From NCBI RefSeq assembly GCF_013201665.1, contig NZ_CP053840.1:2480001-2544000 (forward strand): DNA of 64,000 nt. The letters are read 5' to 3'. The notes under the pieces were generated by a model. It saw only the letters and a list, made by a program, of their open reading frames with translations, was not told where the DNA came from and did no database searches. A program made the translations under genes and the position numbers. The stretch comes from Arcobacter venerupis (GTDB taxonomy: Bacteria; Campylobacterota; Campylobacteria; Campylobacterales; Arcobacteraceae). Shown here piece by piece: positions 8,590-19,100 of the stretch; the first letter of the stretch is position 1; each line of letters starts with the position of its first letter.

Positions 8590-9204
8590 TTACTTTTCTC
8601 TTAATTGAAGATAATTATACTTTTTCATTAAAGAAGAAACAAAATTCTTTTCTTTTAAAAAGTCATGGGGTGTATCTGTTCTAATTTTTTCTAAATAAAA
8701 AGATTTAGTCTCAAAAAAATCAAATCCATATAAATCTACTTTTTGAGCGTTGCAATGTTCTAAGATAAAATATATAATTGATAATCCAGTAGTTGGTCTT
8801 ATTTGATTTAATTCTTGATATAACTCTTCCCAGATAGAAAAAGGCAACATAAACATCTTTTTATGTAAATATATACTATAAATAGGTTTTACTGATAGTT
8901 TTGGAGTAATCCAAAATACATATTTAGGATTAAATTTTTCGTTTACTTCACTCTCTTTTAAAGGAAAAGAACTAGCCCAAATAGTAGTTTTATTTCCTTG
9001 AGATTTCGGCTCTTTAATCATGCCACTATTCATTCTTATAACAATATCATGGGAATCTATTTCTATTCCTAATTCTTGATCAAATAAACTTTGAGCATTT
9101 CCAATAATTGCAATTGATTTATTATTAAAAAATTCTTTAAATTTATCTTCTTTTAAAGTAAGCTTCCTTAATAGTTTATTTACCAATACCTTTAGTAGTT
9201 TCAT
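8590..9204 (-). CDS. GT29 sialyltransferase-like protein
   Basis: A 204-residue protein with three sialylmotif-like blocks in the right order. The L-motif-like block is IAIIGNAQSLFDQELG plus IVIRMNSG (about residues 30-60), the S-motif-like block RPTTGLSIIYFILEH near residue 135, and the VS-motif HDFLKE (HX4E) near residue 180. GT29 enzymes, best known from animals, transfer sialic acid from CMP-sialate. I chose the ATG at 9204; an in-frame TTG at 9225 would overlap the dehydrogenase gene. There is no signal peptide, unlike Golgi enzymes, so it should be cytoplasmic. Acceptor and exact nonulosonic donor are unknown. Confidence 0.65.
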   Translation of the reverse strand: MKLLKVLVNKLLRKLTLKEDKFKEFFNNKSIAIIGNAQSLFDQELGIEIDSHDIVIRMNSGMIKEPKSQGNKTTIWASSFPLKESEVNEKFNPKYVFWITPKLSVKPIYSIYLHKKMFMLPFSIWEELYQELNQIRPTTGLSIIYFILEHCNAQKVDLYGFDFFETKSFYLEKIRTDTPHDFLKEKNFVSSLMKKYNYLQLREK

Positions 9205-9212
9205 ATTAATTT

Positions 9213-10481
9213 CTACAATTTCCAAGTAGGATTAGGAACAATTCCTTTAACATCAATAATGATTTTTTCACCAGTTATTATATTATCATACTCTTTTTGG
9301 CTTAATGATTTAAATTTATCATGTCCCACTGCTACTAAAATTGAATCATATTTTTTTGAGTTTTCAAATGGATTTTCTACAAAGTTATAATCATAATAAT
9401 CTTTATCTTTTTCATCTATCCAAGGCTCATATACATCGATGTTTGCACCATAATCTTTTAATTCAGAGATAATATCTACAACTTTTGTATTTCTAATATC
9501 AGGGCAATTTTCTTTAAAAGTTAATCCCATAATTAAGATATTTGAATCTTTTATAAGTTTCCCAGCTTTAATCATAAGTTTAATAGTTTTTTCAGCGATA
9601 TATTTACCCATTCCATTATTTATTTGTCTAGCACCCAAAATTAAGTTTGGTTTATAACCTAATTCTTCAGATTTATAAGTAAGATAATATGGATCAACAC
9701 CAATACAATGACCTCCAACCAATCCTGGTTTTAATTTAATAAAATTCCATTTAGTTGCAGCTGCTTCAATTACATCATTTGTATTTATATTCATAGTATC
9801 AAAGATTAGTGCTAATTCATTTATAAGTGCAATATTTACATCTCTTTGAGTATTTTCAATTACTTTTGCAGCTTCTGCTACTTTTATTGAGCTTGCTTTA
9901 TATGTTCCTGCAATTATAATTGATTTATATAATTCATCAACTACAATTGCAATTGTTGGATTTGAGCCAGAAGTTATTTTAAGAATTTTTGTAACTGTAT
10001 GTTCTTTATCACCTGGATTAATTCGCTCAGGACTATATCCGCAAAAGAAATCTTTGTTAAAGACCATTCCAGATTCACGTTCAAGTTCAGGCACACAAAC
10101 TTCTTCAGTAACACCAGGATATACTGTACTTTCATAAATTACAATATCATCTTTTTTAAGAACTTTTCCTATAGTTTGTGAAGATTTTATTAAAGGAGTT
10201 AAATCAGGTCTATTTGAAGAATCAATAGGAGTTGGAACCGTAACAATGTAAATATTACAATCTTTAATATCATCCATGTTAGTTGTATATATCATACCAT
10301 TAGCAATTGATTCAGTAACTTCTTCATTTGTTAGTTCTAGTGTTCTATCATATCCTGTACTTAATTCAGCAACTCTTGGTTTATTTATATCAAAACCTAC
10401 AACTTGATATTTTTTACTAAATGCATGAGCTAATGGAAGACCTACGTATCCAAGTCCTATGATACAAATTTTTTTATTCAA
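9213..10481 (-). CDS. Nucleotide-sugar 6-dehydrogenase (TviB / WbpA type)
   Basis: A 422-residue member of the UDP-glucose/GDP-mannose dehydrogenase family, oxidising C6 of a UDP-HexNAc to a uronate with two NAD+. Visible are the Rossmann motif IGLGYVGLPLA at residues 8-18, the TviB-like GFDINKPRVAEL, a central ESTVYPGVTEEVC block and the catalytic Cys in GGHCIGVDPYYLTYKSEEL near residue 255. The TLEL segment near residue 48 favours the Vi-antigen TviB/WbpA subgroup over UDP-glucose dehydrogenase. The TTG start is supported by AAAGGA six bases upstream. It supplies an acidic sugar precursor to this cluster. Confidence 0.85.
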   Translation of the reverse strand: MNKKICIIGLGYVGLPLAHAFSKKYQVVGFDINKPRVAELSTGYDRTLELTNEEVTESIANGMIYTTNMDDIKDCNIYIVTVPTPIDSSNRPDLTPLIKSSQTIGKVLKKDDIVIYESTVYPGVTEEVCVPELERESGMVFNKDFFCGYSPERINPGDKEHTVTKILKITSGSNPTIAIVVDELYKSIIIAGTYKASSIKVAEAAKVIENTQRDVNIALINELALIFDTMNINTNDVIEAAATKWNFIKLKPGLVGGHCIGVDPYYLTYKSEELGYKPNLILGARQINNGMGKYIAEKTIKLMIKAGKLIKDSNILIMGLTFKENCPDIRNTKVVDIISELKDYGANIDVYEPWIDEKDKDYYDYNFVENPFENSKKYDSILVAVGHDKFKSLSQKEYDNIITGEKIIIDVKGIVPNPTWKL

Positions 10482-10499
10482 CTTTTTTCCTTTAAATCT

Positions 10500-11375
10500 T
10501 TAGATTTTTATTTTTTTTAATATCTTTGCAAAATCTAGTTTTTCATCCATATTATTTATAATAGATGCCAACTTATGATATTTTGTATTTTCTTTTTTTG
10601 ATTCTAAGTTTATAATACTAATTTTTGCATCACTATTTGCTCTTACTTCACTAAGCATTGATGTTGAATCAATAGTTATAAAAAACTCATCACAAATTGC
10701 AATAAAATCCCCTATTGGATTTATATTAGGTTCTTTTGAATAAATTAATTTATAATCAAAAGCATATTTATCAATCAACATTTCTACATCAGAAGAAGTT
10801 CTTCTTGATGTTGTAATATATTTTAAATATTCAGGATATTTTTCAAAAATTTCATCTAATTTCTGTTTAATTAAATTACAATTCATAGAAAAGATTCCAT
10901 TATCTCCACCAATGATTATAGCTAATGATTTTTTATCATCAACTTTTTTAAGATAACCTTTAGGGCTTGAATAAGATAAATTCAAAGGGATTGCAATTAA
11001 ATTATCCAATAATACTGGATGATCATGTTCTTGTGCAATAATATAATAGAAAGTTGAGTATTTATATGATTTTGGAAGCATTAAAGCTATTGATTTTTTA
11101 TTATACTTTTGAGCTATTACTTTATTAAAATAATAAGTTCCAGAACCAGCACTAATAATTGCATCGTAAAACTCTGGATAATAATTTTTATGTTCTTCAA
11201 AAAGTGATTCTGTAAAAAAATCAAAGTTATCAAAAATGTAAGATAAAGCTTTATGAAACTTTGATTTAAATTTAACTTCTAAAATATCATAACTAATATT
11301 TTTAATTTTACAAAAAGCAATTGATTGATTTAAATGACCTGGTTTCCCATCACTTATTATTAGAATTCTTTTCAT
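10500..11375 (-). CDS. ELM1 / GtrOC1-family protein (second copy)
   Basis: A 291-residue ELM1-family protein (PF06258) with the N-terminal motif SDGKPGHLNQSIAF at residues 6-19, a SAGSGTYYFN segment near residue 88 and the family motif ITTSRRTSSD near residue 180. The frame is open further upstream, but the ATG at 11375 is preceded by AAAGAG and gives the family-typical start. It overlaps the acyltransferase gene by 26 bases. It is a shorter paralogue of the protein at 4666-5670. It is probably a glycosyltransferase acting on lipid A core, by context. Confidence 0.7.
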   Translation of the reverse strand: MKRILIISDGKPGHLNQSIAFCKIKNISYDILEVKFKSKFHKALSYIFDNFDFFTESLFEEHKNYYPEFYDAIISAGSGTYYFNKVIAQKYNKKSIALMLPKSYKYSTFYYIIAQEHDHPVLLDNLIAIPLNLSYSSPKGYLKKVDDKKSLAIIIGGDNGIFSMNCNLIKQKLDEIFEKYPEYLKYITTSRRTSSDVEMLIDKYAFDYKLIYSKEPNINPIGDFIAICDEFFITIDSTSMLSEVRANSDAKISIINLESKKENTKYHKLASIINNMDEKLDFAKILKKIKI

Positions 11376-12261
11376 ATATCTCTTTATAATGACTTTTAAA
11401 TCTTTTATGTGCCCAAAACCACTGCTTCTTATCTTCATAAATTATAGCAGATATTGCATTAGCTTCTAATTGAGCTATTCTTTTTATATCTTCTTTTTCA
11501 TCTTCAGTTTTTATAGGAATTATTGGTTCATAAACTTTGATTTTATACTTATAATTATTCTGATTAAAAATAGCAATTGGAATGATATATGCTCCAAATT
11601 TTCTTGATAAATTTGCGCTTGAAGATGATTGATAAGCCATTTTACCTAAAAACTCAACTTCTTCACCTTCTCTTGAATTTATATTTTGATCAATTATCAA
11701 AGATACAGCTTCTTTTTTTATCATTGCTTTTACAAGTGTTTTTATAGCACCTGATCTAAAAATGATTTTACTTCCTGATGCTTCTCTAGCTTTTATAATA
11801 AACTCATCAATTTCTTGAAAATTAGATTCCCTAGCTACTTGATAAACTGGAATTACAAATCTATTTATATAACTACTTAACATTTCAATATTTCCATAAT
11901 GAGCGGATATAAAAATTAAAGGTATTCCTTGTTTTTTTAGATTTTCAATTATATGAACATTTTCAATACTTACAGTATTTTTTAACTCTTCATCTGTTAA
12001 ATCCAAGTTCTCAATCATTGATTGAGCCCATAGAACTAAATTAAAATATGAATATTTCTGTATATTCTTTATTTCAGATTTTGATAAACTATTATTAAAT
12101 ACAAAATTTAAATTAGTTTCAATTATTTTATTTGTTTTTCTAGCAAATAAATACCCTAAATATGCTACAAATCTAAAAAATGCTCTTTCCATTGATCTTG
12201 GCAATTTTCTTAGTATAAAAACAACTACTAAAAAAAGTTTATAAACTATTTTTTTCATCAT
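11350..12261 (-). CDS. lpxL: Lipid A biosynthesis acyltransferase (LpxL/HtrB family)
   Basis: A 303-residue LpxL/HtrB/LpxM-family enzyme that transfers a secondary acyl chain to Kdo-lipid A at the cytoplasmic membrane. The N-terminus has a hydrophobic membrane-associating segment (residues 3-17). The HX4E catalytic motif is in SAHYGNIEML near residue 122, and a GSKIIFRSGA-type segment near residue 165 and IIDQN near 190 follow. The ATG at 12261 overlaps the ppx stop codon by one base. LpxL versus LpxM cannot be separated by eye. It links the housekeeping front of the block to LPS assembly. Confidence 0.83.
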   Translation of the reverse strand: MMKKIVYKLFLVVVFILRKLPRSMERAFFRFVAYLGYLFARKTNKIIETNLNFVFNNSLSKSEIKNIQKYSYFNLVLWAQSMIENLDLTDEELKNTVSIENVHIIENLKKQGIPLIFISAHYGNIEMLSSYINRFVIPVYQVARESNFQEIDEFIIKAREASGSKIIFRSGAIKTLVKAMIKKEAVSLIIDQNINSREGEEVEFLGKMAYQSSSSANLSRKFGAYIIPIAIFNQNNYKYKIKVYEPIIPIKTEDEKEDIKRIAQLEANAISAIIYEDKKQWFWAHKRFKSHYKEIYEKNSNNK

Positions 12262-13726
12262 CAAATCTTTATTATTAAATCTTCTGGACTTTCCAATTTA
12301 TCAATATTTGATTGAATTAAAAATGATTTATTTGATAGATTTATTTTTAATGTATCACTATCAAGTATATATTCAACTTTTGGTCTTGATAAATCTTGAT
12401 TAATTGCAATATTAAGAGAAATCATAAATGACATCCATTGCATTACTTCTAAAGAGGGTAAAAGTTCTTCATATTTTAAAATATCACTTCTTGATGGAAG
12501 AGATTTTTTAGAAAATTTAATTGTATGAGCTACAATTACCCTTGAAGTATGTAAAAAATCATAATTTAAACCATTTAATATAAAATCAAAAGCATTATCA
12601 TTTGATTTATAAAAGTTAAGTGTTGAACCTATAGAGTGTAGTTTAGATGCAATTATAAGTAATGTTCTAAATTTATTATCTAAATTATGTAAAGGTTTTA
12701 ACACATCAAAAATTTTACTTGCATTATTTCCCATAAATGCACTTTGTTTTTCATCAATTTGAAATCTATCAAGCAAAGATCTAACACTAACATTAAAGTT
12801 TGCAGGGAATTTATGGTTACAATTTCTTAATACATCAGTTAGATAAACACCCTCACGAACTCCAGCTCCTGAAGTTATAACTTCATTAATGCTAAGTTCA
12901 TCTAAAATAGTTTTAAATATAAAAGCACCCTCTTTTATAGTATCAAATCTATCTTTTTTTACACCTAATGATTTTAAATCATCATTATTTTGTGCTTGAA
13001 TAATTTCTTCAAATAAAAATGATTCTTTTTTTGCTTTATAAGTATATCCATGAAGAATATCTAAAGGATAGTCATTGTTTGACATTACTATTTTAGATAA
13101 GGCTCTTATACTTCCACCAATTCCTACAACTTTTTTAGGAATTTCAATATTCAAATCAAAAATACTTTTTAAATTATCTAAAATATTTTTTCTTGCACCC
13201 TCAATATCATTTTTATTAAAATAAAGTTCTTTTATTCTAACTGTTCCTATATTTAAAGATATGGATTTTTCTACTTTTCCATCTTTTACAAAACAAAATT
13301 CTGTAGAACCTCCACCAATATCAACAGTTACAAAAGTATCATCGTGAAGTAAATTTAAAGCAGCAACGCCACCATAATAAGCCTCTTTTTCTCCATCAAT
13401 TACTTTTATATTTAATCCTAAATCTTTTGAGATTCTAGAAATAAACACATTAGAATTTGGAGCATCTCTTAAAGCTGATGTTGCAACACAAATAATTTTT
13501 CTTGATTTTAAAGATTTAGATATATTTAAAAAAGATTTTAAAGATTCATATGCTCTTTGCATAGGAATCTCTTGTAGATTTCCGTTATTTTCATAACAGC
13601 CCTCAGATATTTTAACTCTACTTTTTGTTTCATTTATTAAACTAAATGCAAACCTACTACTTTTTTGTAATACAACCATTCGCATTGAGTTAGACCCAAT
13701 GTCAATAATAGTTGTTACTTTAGACA

Positions 13727-13727
<1 letters not shown>
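12261..13727 (-). CDS. ppx: Exopolyphosphatase / pppGpp phosphatase (Ppx/GppA)
   Basis: A 488-residue ASKHA-fold phosphatase. The first phosphate-binding motif TIIDIGSNSMRMVV is at residues 6-19, the second VDIGGGSTEFCF near residue 135 and an IGGSIRAL segment near 208. The C-terminal helical HD-like domain (about residues 305-480) is typical of the long Ppx form. It hydrolyses polyphosphate and/or pppGpp. It shares one base with the ferredoxin gene upstream and with lpxL downstream. The sequence does not tell polyphosphate from pppGpp preference. Confidence 0.9.
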
Positions 13728-14002
<275 letters not shown>

Positions 14003-14024
14003 TTATTTATCTTGGAGTTATAAC

Positions 14025-14780
14025 CTAAAATTCATTAATTATTTCTTTAATTAAATCAAATTTTTGTTTATTTTTTGTTATAAGTACAGTTCTATCAGTT
14101 TGATAAATAAAAAAATCTTTATTAATGTATAAAGCTGCTGCTACATCAAATTCTCTTATATTACCAAAATATAAGACAAAGTCATAATTCATTGAATCAC
14201 ATAATGACAAAGCTACTGCACCTAATGATCTAAATTTAATATTATTCTCATGCAGTTTTAAACAAATTTGTGGATATTCATATGCTCTTTCAAAGATAGC
14301 AATTTTTGTTTTTGATGATGTTATTGGTATTATTTCTTTGTTATTTAAAAGCGAGAAATACTTAATTTTACTATCAAATGCTCTATATGTAATAATTCCC
14401 GTTATTAGATTTGTAACAAATCCAGCAATTATAATTCCATCTTTTTGTAAAGCCACGGAAGAGCCATAATAAGGTAAATTAGAATAAAAATTATTACTTC
14501 CATCTATTGGATCTATTATAATTGTACACTCTTTATTTGTACTCTTTAAGCCACACTCTTCAGAATAAATATTTCCAAATTCTTCTAAAAGTTCTATAAA
14601 AATATTTTCTGCAAATAAATCCATCTTTAAAGAATTATCTCCACCAAAACCTATTGTATTTGTATATTCATAATCATTTAAAGTTAGATTTGTATTTATG
14701 TAAGTAAAGAGTTTTTTATTTGCAAGGATTACAGCCTTTATAAAATTCTCTTTATATAAGGCTGTAAGTTTAGTATTCAT
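14025..14780 (-). CDS. Inositol monophosphatase family protein
   Basis: A 251-residue protein of the SuhB/CysQ/FBPase superfamily of Mg2+- and Li+-sensitive phosphatases. Metal-binding EE is at SEECG near residue 75, the signature IIDPIDGSNNF near residue 88 and the second signature REFDVAAAL near residue 220, replacing the usual WDVAAG. Possible substrates are inositol-1-phosphate, 3-prime-phosphoadenosine phosphate or a sugar phosphate; sequence alone does not choose. It lies 6 bases after gltD and 43 bases before the ferredoxin gene. Confidence 0.82.
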   Translation of the reverse strand: MNTKLTALYKENFIKAVILANKKLFTYINTNLTLNDYEYTNTIGFGGDNSLKMDLFAENIFIELLEEFGNIYSEECGLKSTNKECTIIIDPIDGSNNFYSNLPYYGSSVALQKDGIIIAGFVTNLITGIITYRAFDSKIKYFSLLNNKEIIPITSSKTKIAIFERAYEYPQICLKLHENNIKFRSLGAVALSLCDSMNYDFVLYFGNIREFDVAAALYINKDFFIYQTDRTVLITKNKQKFDLIKEIINEF

Positions 14781-14786
14781 TTATTT

Positions 14787-16160
14787 TTATATTTCTTTTA
14801 TAATAGCTTTAGCAGCTTCTCGTCCATCAAGTGCAGCAGTAACTGCTAAGTGAGCACCTCTTCGGCAATCTCCACCTGCATATACTTTTTTGTTTGAAGT
14901 TTTAAATTTAGAATCAATTACAATTCCACCCCATGAATTTGTTTCAACATTTAATTCTTTTAAAAATGATGGAACTTCAGGAGAGAATCCTAATGCTAAA
15001 ATTATAATATCAGCTTCTTCTAAATATTCACTTCCTTCAATTATTGTAACTTTTTGTCTTCCACTAGCATCAGCTTCACTCATTGAAGTTTCATATAATT
15101 CTACCGCAGTTGCTAAATCATTTTGAACTTTAATTGATTTAGGAGCAACATTAAATACAAATTCAACTCCCTCTTCTTTTGCATTAACAACTTCTTTTTT
15201 AGATCCTGGCATATTTGCTTCATCTCTTCTATAAAGACATTTAACACTTTCAGCACCTTCTCTAACAGATGTTCTAACACAATCCATTGCAGTATCTCCA
15301 CCACCAATTACAACTACTTTTTTATCTTTAACATCAATAAAATCAATTTTTTTATTTCCAAGATTTCTTTTTTGAAGTCCTGTTAAAAAATCAATCGCAA
15401 AATGAACATTTGAAGATTTTTCACCTTCAATTTTTACTTCATTACTTGCAGTTGAACCAATACCTAAAAATATTGCATCAAAATCGCTTTCAAGTTCTGA
15501 AATTGATTTATCTTTTCCAATTTCACAATTTGTATGTAATTTCATTCCAGCTTCTAATAACCAGTTAATTCTTCTATCAACTGTTGTTTTATCAAGTTTA
15601 AATCCTGGAATTCCATACATTAAAAGCCCACCAGCACGATCAGCTCTTTCAAACATTTCAACATTAAACCCTTTTCGTAAAAGGAATGTTGCAGCTGAAA
15701 TACCAGCTGGTCCTGAACCAATTACGGCAACTTTTTTATCATTTTTGTGTTCAGTAAATTTAGGTTTCATTCCTTTTTCAAATGCATCTTCTGAAATAAA
15801 TGTTTCAATTGCTCCAATTGAAATTGCACCATGACCTGTATTTAAAGAACATGCACCCTCACATAATACATCTTGTGGACAAATTCTTCCTAAAATTTCA
15901 GGGAAAGGAGATGTTTCATTTGATAAAGCAAATGCCATATCTGGATTTTTAGTTGCAGTTTGTTTTAACCAAGCTGGAATATAGTTTCCTAATGGACAAC
16001 CTGTATGACAATATGGATCTCCACATTGCATACATCTATCAGCTTGTTCAGTTGCTCTTTGTTTTCCAAATACTTGATATACCTCTTTGAAATCTTTTAA
16101 TCTTTGAAGTACATCCCTTTTTTCAGGATTAATTCTTTCAAATTTTGTAAAGTTTAACAT
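14787..16160 (-). CDS. gltD: Glutamate synthase small subunit
   Basis: A 457-residue GltD. The N-terminal domain carries the cysteines for two [4Fe-4S] clusters (CMQCGDPYCHTGCPLG near residue 42 and CPQDVLCEGACS near 94). The FAD-binding VIGSGPAGISAA follows near residue 148 and the NADPH-binding VVIGGGDTAMDCVRT near 290, then a late GGDCRRGAHL. It passes electrons from NAD(P)H to GltB for synthesis of two glutamates from glutamine and 2-oxoglutarate. It lies 3 bases after gltB, so the two are co-transcribed. Confidence 0.95.
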   Translation of the reverse strand: MLNFTKFERINPEKRDVLQRLKDFKEVYQVFGKQRATEQADRCMQCGDPYCHTGCPLGNYIPAWLKQTATKNPDMAFALSNETSPFPEILGRICPQDVLCEGACSLNTGHGAISIGAIETFISEDAFEKGMKPKFTEHKNDKKVAVIGSGPAGISAATFLLRKGFNVEMFERADRAGGLLMYGIPGFKLDKTTVDRRINWLLEAGMKLHTNCEIGKDKSISELESDFDAIFLGIGSTASNEVKIEGEKSSNVHFAIDFLTGLQKRNLGNKKIDFIDVKDKKVVVIGGGDTAMDCVRTSVREGAESVKCLYRRDEANMPGSKKEVVNAKEEGVEFVFNVAPKSIKVQNDLATAVELYETSMSEADASGRQKVTIIEGSEYLEEADIIILALGFSPEVPSFLKELNVETNSWGGIVIDSKFKTSNKKVYAGGDCRRGAHLAVTAALDGREAAKAIIKEI

Positions 16161-16163
16161 CTC

Positions 16164-19100
16164 TTAATCTCCCTTGTCCGGATCCAGTGGCAACACTGTC
16201 ATATTTTTAGGTTTAATCATCCAGAAATTTCTAATTTCTGCTCTAAAGTTTTGTAATATATCTTCAGCTATTTCACTTTGTGTTTCGTGTAAATAGTCTA
16301 ATAACAATCTTTTTAAATATAATCTTTCTCTTTCTGTATCATCTGTATCAACCCTAACTGGTTCAATTAGTTCTTGATTCATTTTATCAACAAATGTTTT
16401 TTCAGGGTCATATACAAATGCTAAACCACCTGTCATACCAGCACCAAAGTTAATTCCAGTGTTTCCTAAAATAACAACTATTCCACCTGTCATATACTCA
16501 CATGGATTATCTCCAGTACCCTCAACAACAGAAATAGTTCCAGAGTTTCTTACAGCAAATCTTTCACCAACAGCTGCTCTAATATATAATTTTCCACCTG
16601 TTGCGCCATATAAACATGTATTTCCAGCACCAGCAAATTGGCTACCTTGGTGAATTGGATTGATGATAATTTTACCACCATTCATTCCTTTACCAACATA
16701 ATCATTAGCAGCGCCATCAAGATATAAATTCATACCTTTTGATAAAAAAGCACCAAATGATTGACCAGCAATTCCTTTTAAATTAATACTAATAGAATTT
16801 TCAGGTAATCCTTTATCTCCATAGAATCTTGCAATTTCTCCAGAAATCAAAGCACCAAATGATCTATTTAAGTTAGAAATATCTGAACTTACTTTTATAG
16901 GAGAATTTGGGTTTTCTATGGTTCTATGAACTTTTTTCAATAACTCTTTTTCAAATTTATTATCATCAAAAGGAGGATTTGTATCTTTTTGACAAGTGTC
17001 AATTCCATCAATTTTTCTTAAAATATTTTGGAAATCAAATTTTTGTGCAAATTTATCATCAATAACTTTTAATAAATCAGATCTGCCAACTATTTCTTCA
17101 ATAGTTTTATAACCCAATGATGCAAGAATTGCTCTTACATCTTCTGCAATAAAAGTAAAGTATGAAATTAATCTTTCAACAGTACCTGTAAAATGGTCTC
17201 TTAATGTTTCATCTTGAGTAGCAACCCCAACAGAACATTTATTTGTATGACAAATTCTTAAAATTTTACATCCAAGTAGTGTTAATGATGCTGTTCCAAA
17301 TGCGTAAGATTCAGCTCCAAGCATTGCTGCTTTTACAACATCAAGACCAGTTTTTAATCCACCATCAGTTTGCACATGAACAAATTCTCTTAGTTTATTC
17401 GCTTTTAAAGCATTATGAGCTTCTGAAAGCCCCATTTCCCAAGGATTTCCTGCATGTTTGATTGATGTTAAAGGAGCAGCTCCAGTTCCTCCATCTCCAC
17501 CAGAGATAACAATTTTATCAGCATAAGCTTTTGCAACACCTGCTGCAATTGTTCCAACACCAATTGAAGATACAAGTTTAACTGTAATTTTAGCTAATGG
17601 ATTGATTTGTTTTAAATCAAAAATTAATTGAGCTAAATCTTCAATTGAATAAATATCATGGTGTGGTGGTGGCGAAATCAATGTAACACCAGGAACTGTA
17701 TGTCTAAGTGTTGCAATTAAAGGAGTTACTTTATGTCCTGGTAATTGTCCACCCTCACCTGGTTTTGCACCTTGTGCAACTTTAATTTGTAACTCTTCTG
17801 CACTTCTTAAATAAGCAGGTGTAACACCAAATCTTCCCGATGCAACTTGTTTAATTTTAGAATTTCTAATTGTTCCAAATCTTTTTGAATCTTCTCCACC
17901 CTCACCTGAGTTACTCATACCACCAATAGTATTCATAGCTGTTGCCATTGCTTCATGAGCTTCTGGTGAAATTGATCCAAGTGACATAGCTGCACTTGCA
18001 AATCTTTTGAAAATATCTTCTTTAGACTCAACTTCGCTTAAATCAATAGCTGTTTTATCAGAATTAAATTCAAAGAAATCTCTAATAAATTTTTTATCTC
18101 TATTATTTACTAAATCTCTTAAACCATCAAAATCAGTAAGTTCTTCTTTTTTTGATGCACTTTTATTATGCATAGCTTTAGTTGTAGCGGGACCATAATC
18201 ATGGTATTCACCACCATTACTATATTTGTAAAATCCACCTAAATCAAGTGGGAAAACTGTATTTTCTTCTACAAATGCATTAATATGAGATTTATTGATT
18301 TTTTCTTCAATATCTGAATATGTTAATCCACATAAATCACTATGTGCACCTGTAAAACAGTCATTGTTTATTTCATCACTTAACCCAATAATATCAAATA
18401 ATCCTGAATTTCTATAAGATGCTATTGTACAGATTCCCATTTTTGACATGATTTTTAATAATCCAGCATTAACTGATTTTTGAGTATTTTTTAAATACTT
18501 TTGCATCTCATATTTAGATGGTTTTTCTCTTTGGAAAAGTGCTATTGTTGAAGCATACATCATATATGGATAAATTGCTGTAACTCCAAATGCGATTAAA
18601 ACAGCCGCCATATGAGGATCATAAACTTCTCCTGTAATAGATACAATAGAAACATTATGTCTAATACCATTTTTTAATAATTGTTGATTAACATAACCAA
18701 CAGCCATTGCCGCAGGAATTACTTTTTCGTTTTCATTTACTGCTCTATCATCTAAAATAACAACAGAAACACCATCATTTTTTACAGCTTTAATAACATA
18801 TGAAGATAATCTTTCCAAAGCTGCTTTTAAATCTTTTTTAAAAGTTGTTGTAAATATTCTGTTTTTATAATATTTATCATATCTTGGTGATTTTTCATCT
18901 CCAAAAGAAAATAATACATCATATTTTTCTTTCATTAAAATAGGACTTGTTACTTTTAATCTTCTAGCATATTCTGGTTTTTCATCTAGAATATTATGCA
19001 CTTTTCCAAATCCAGTTTCTAAAGACATTACGACTTTCTCTCTATATGGATCAATTGGAGGATTTGTAACTTGAGCAAATTTTTGTCTGAAATAATCTGT

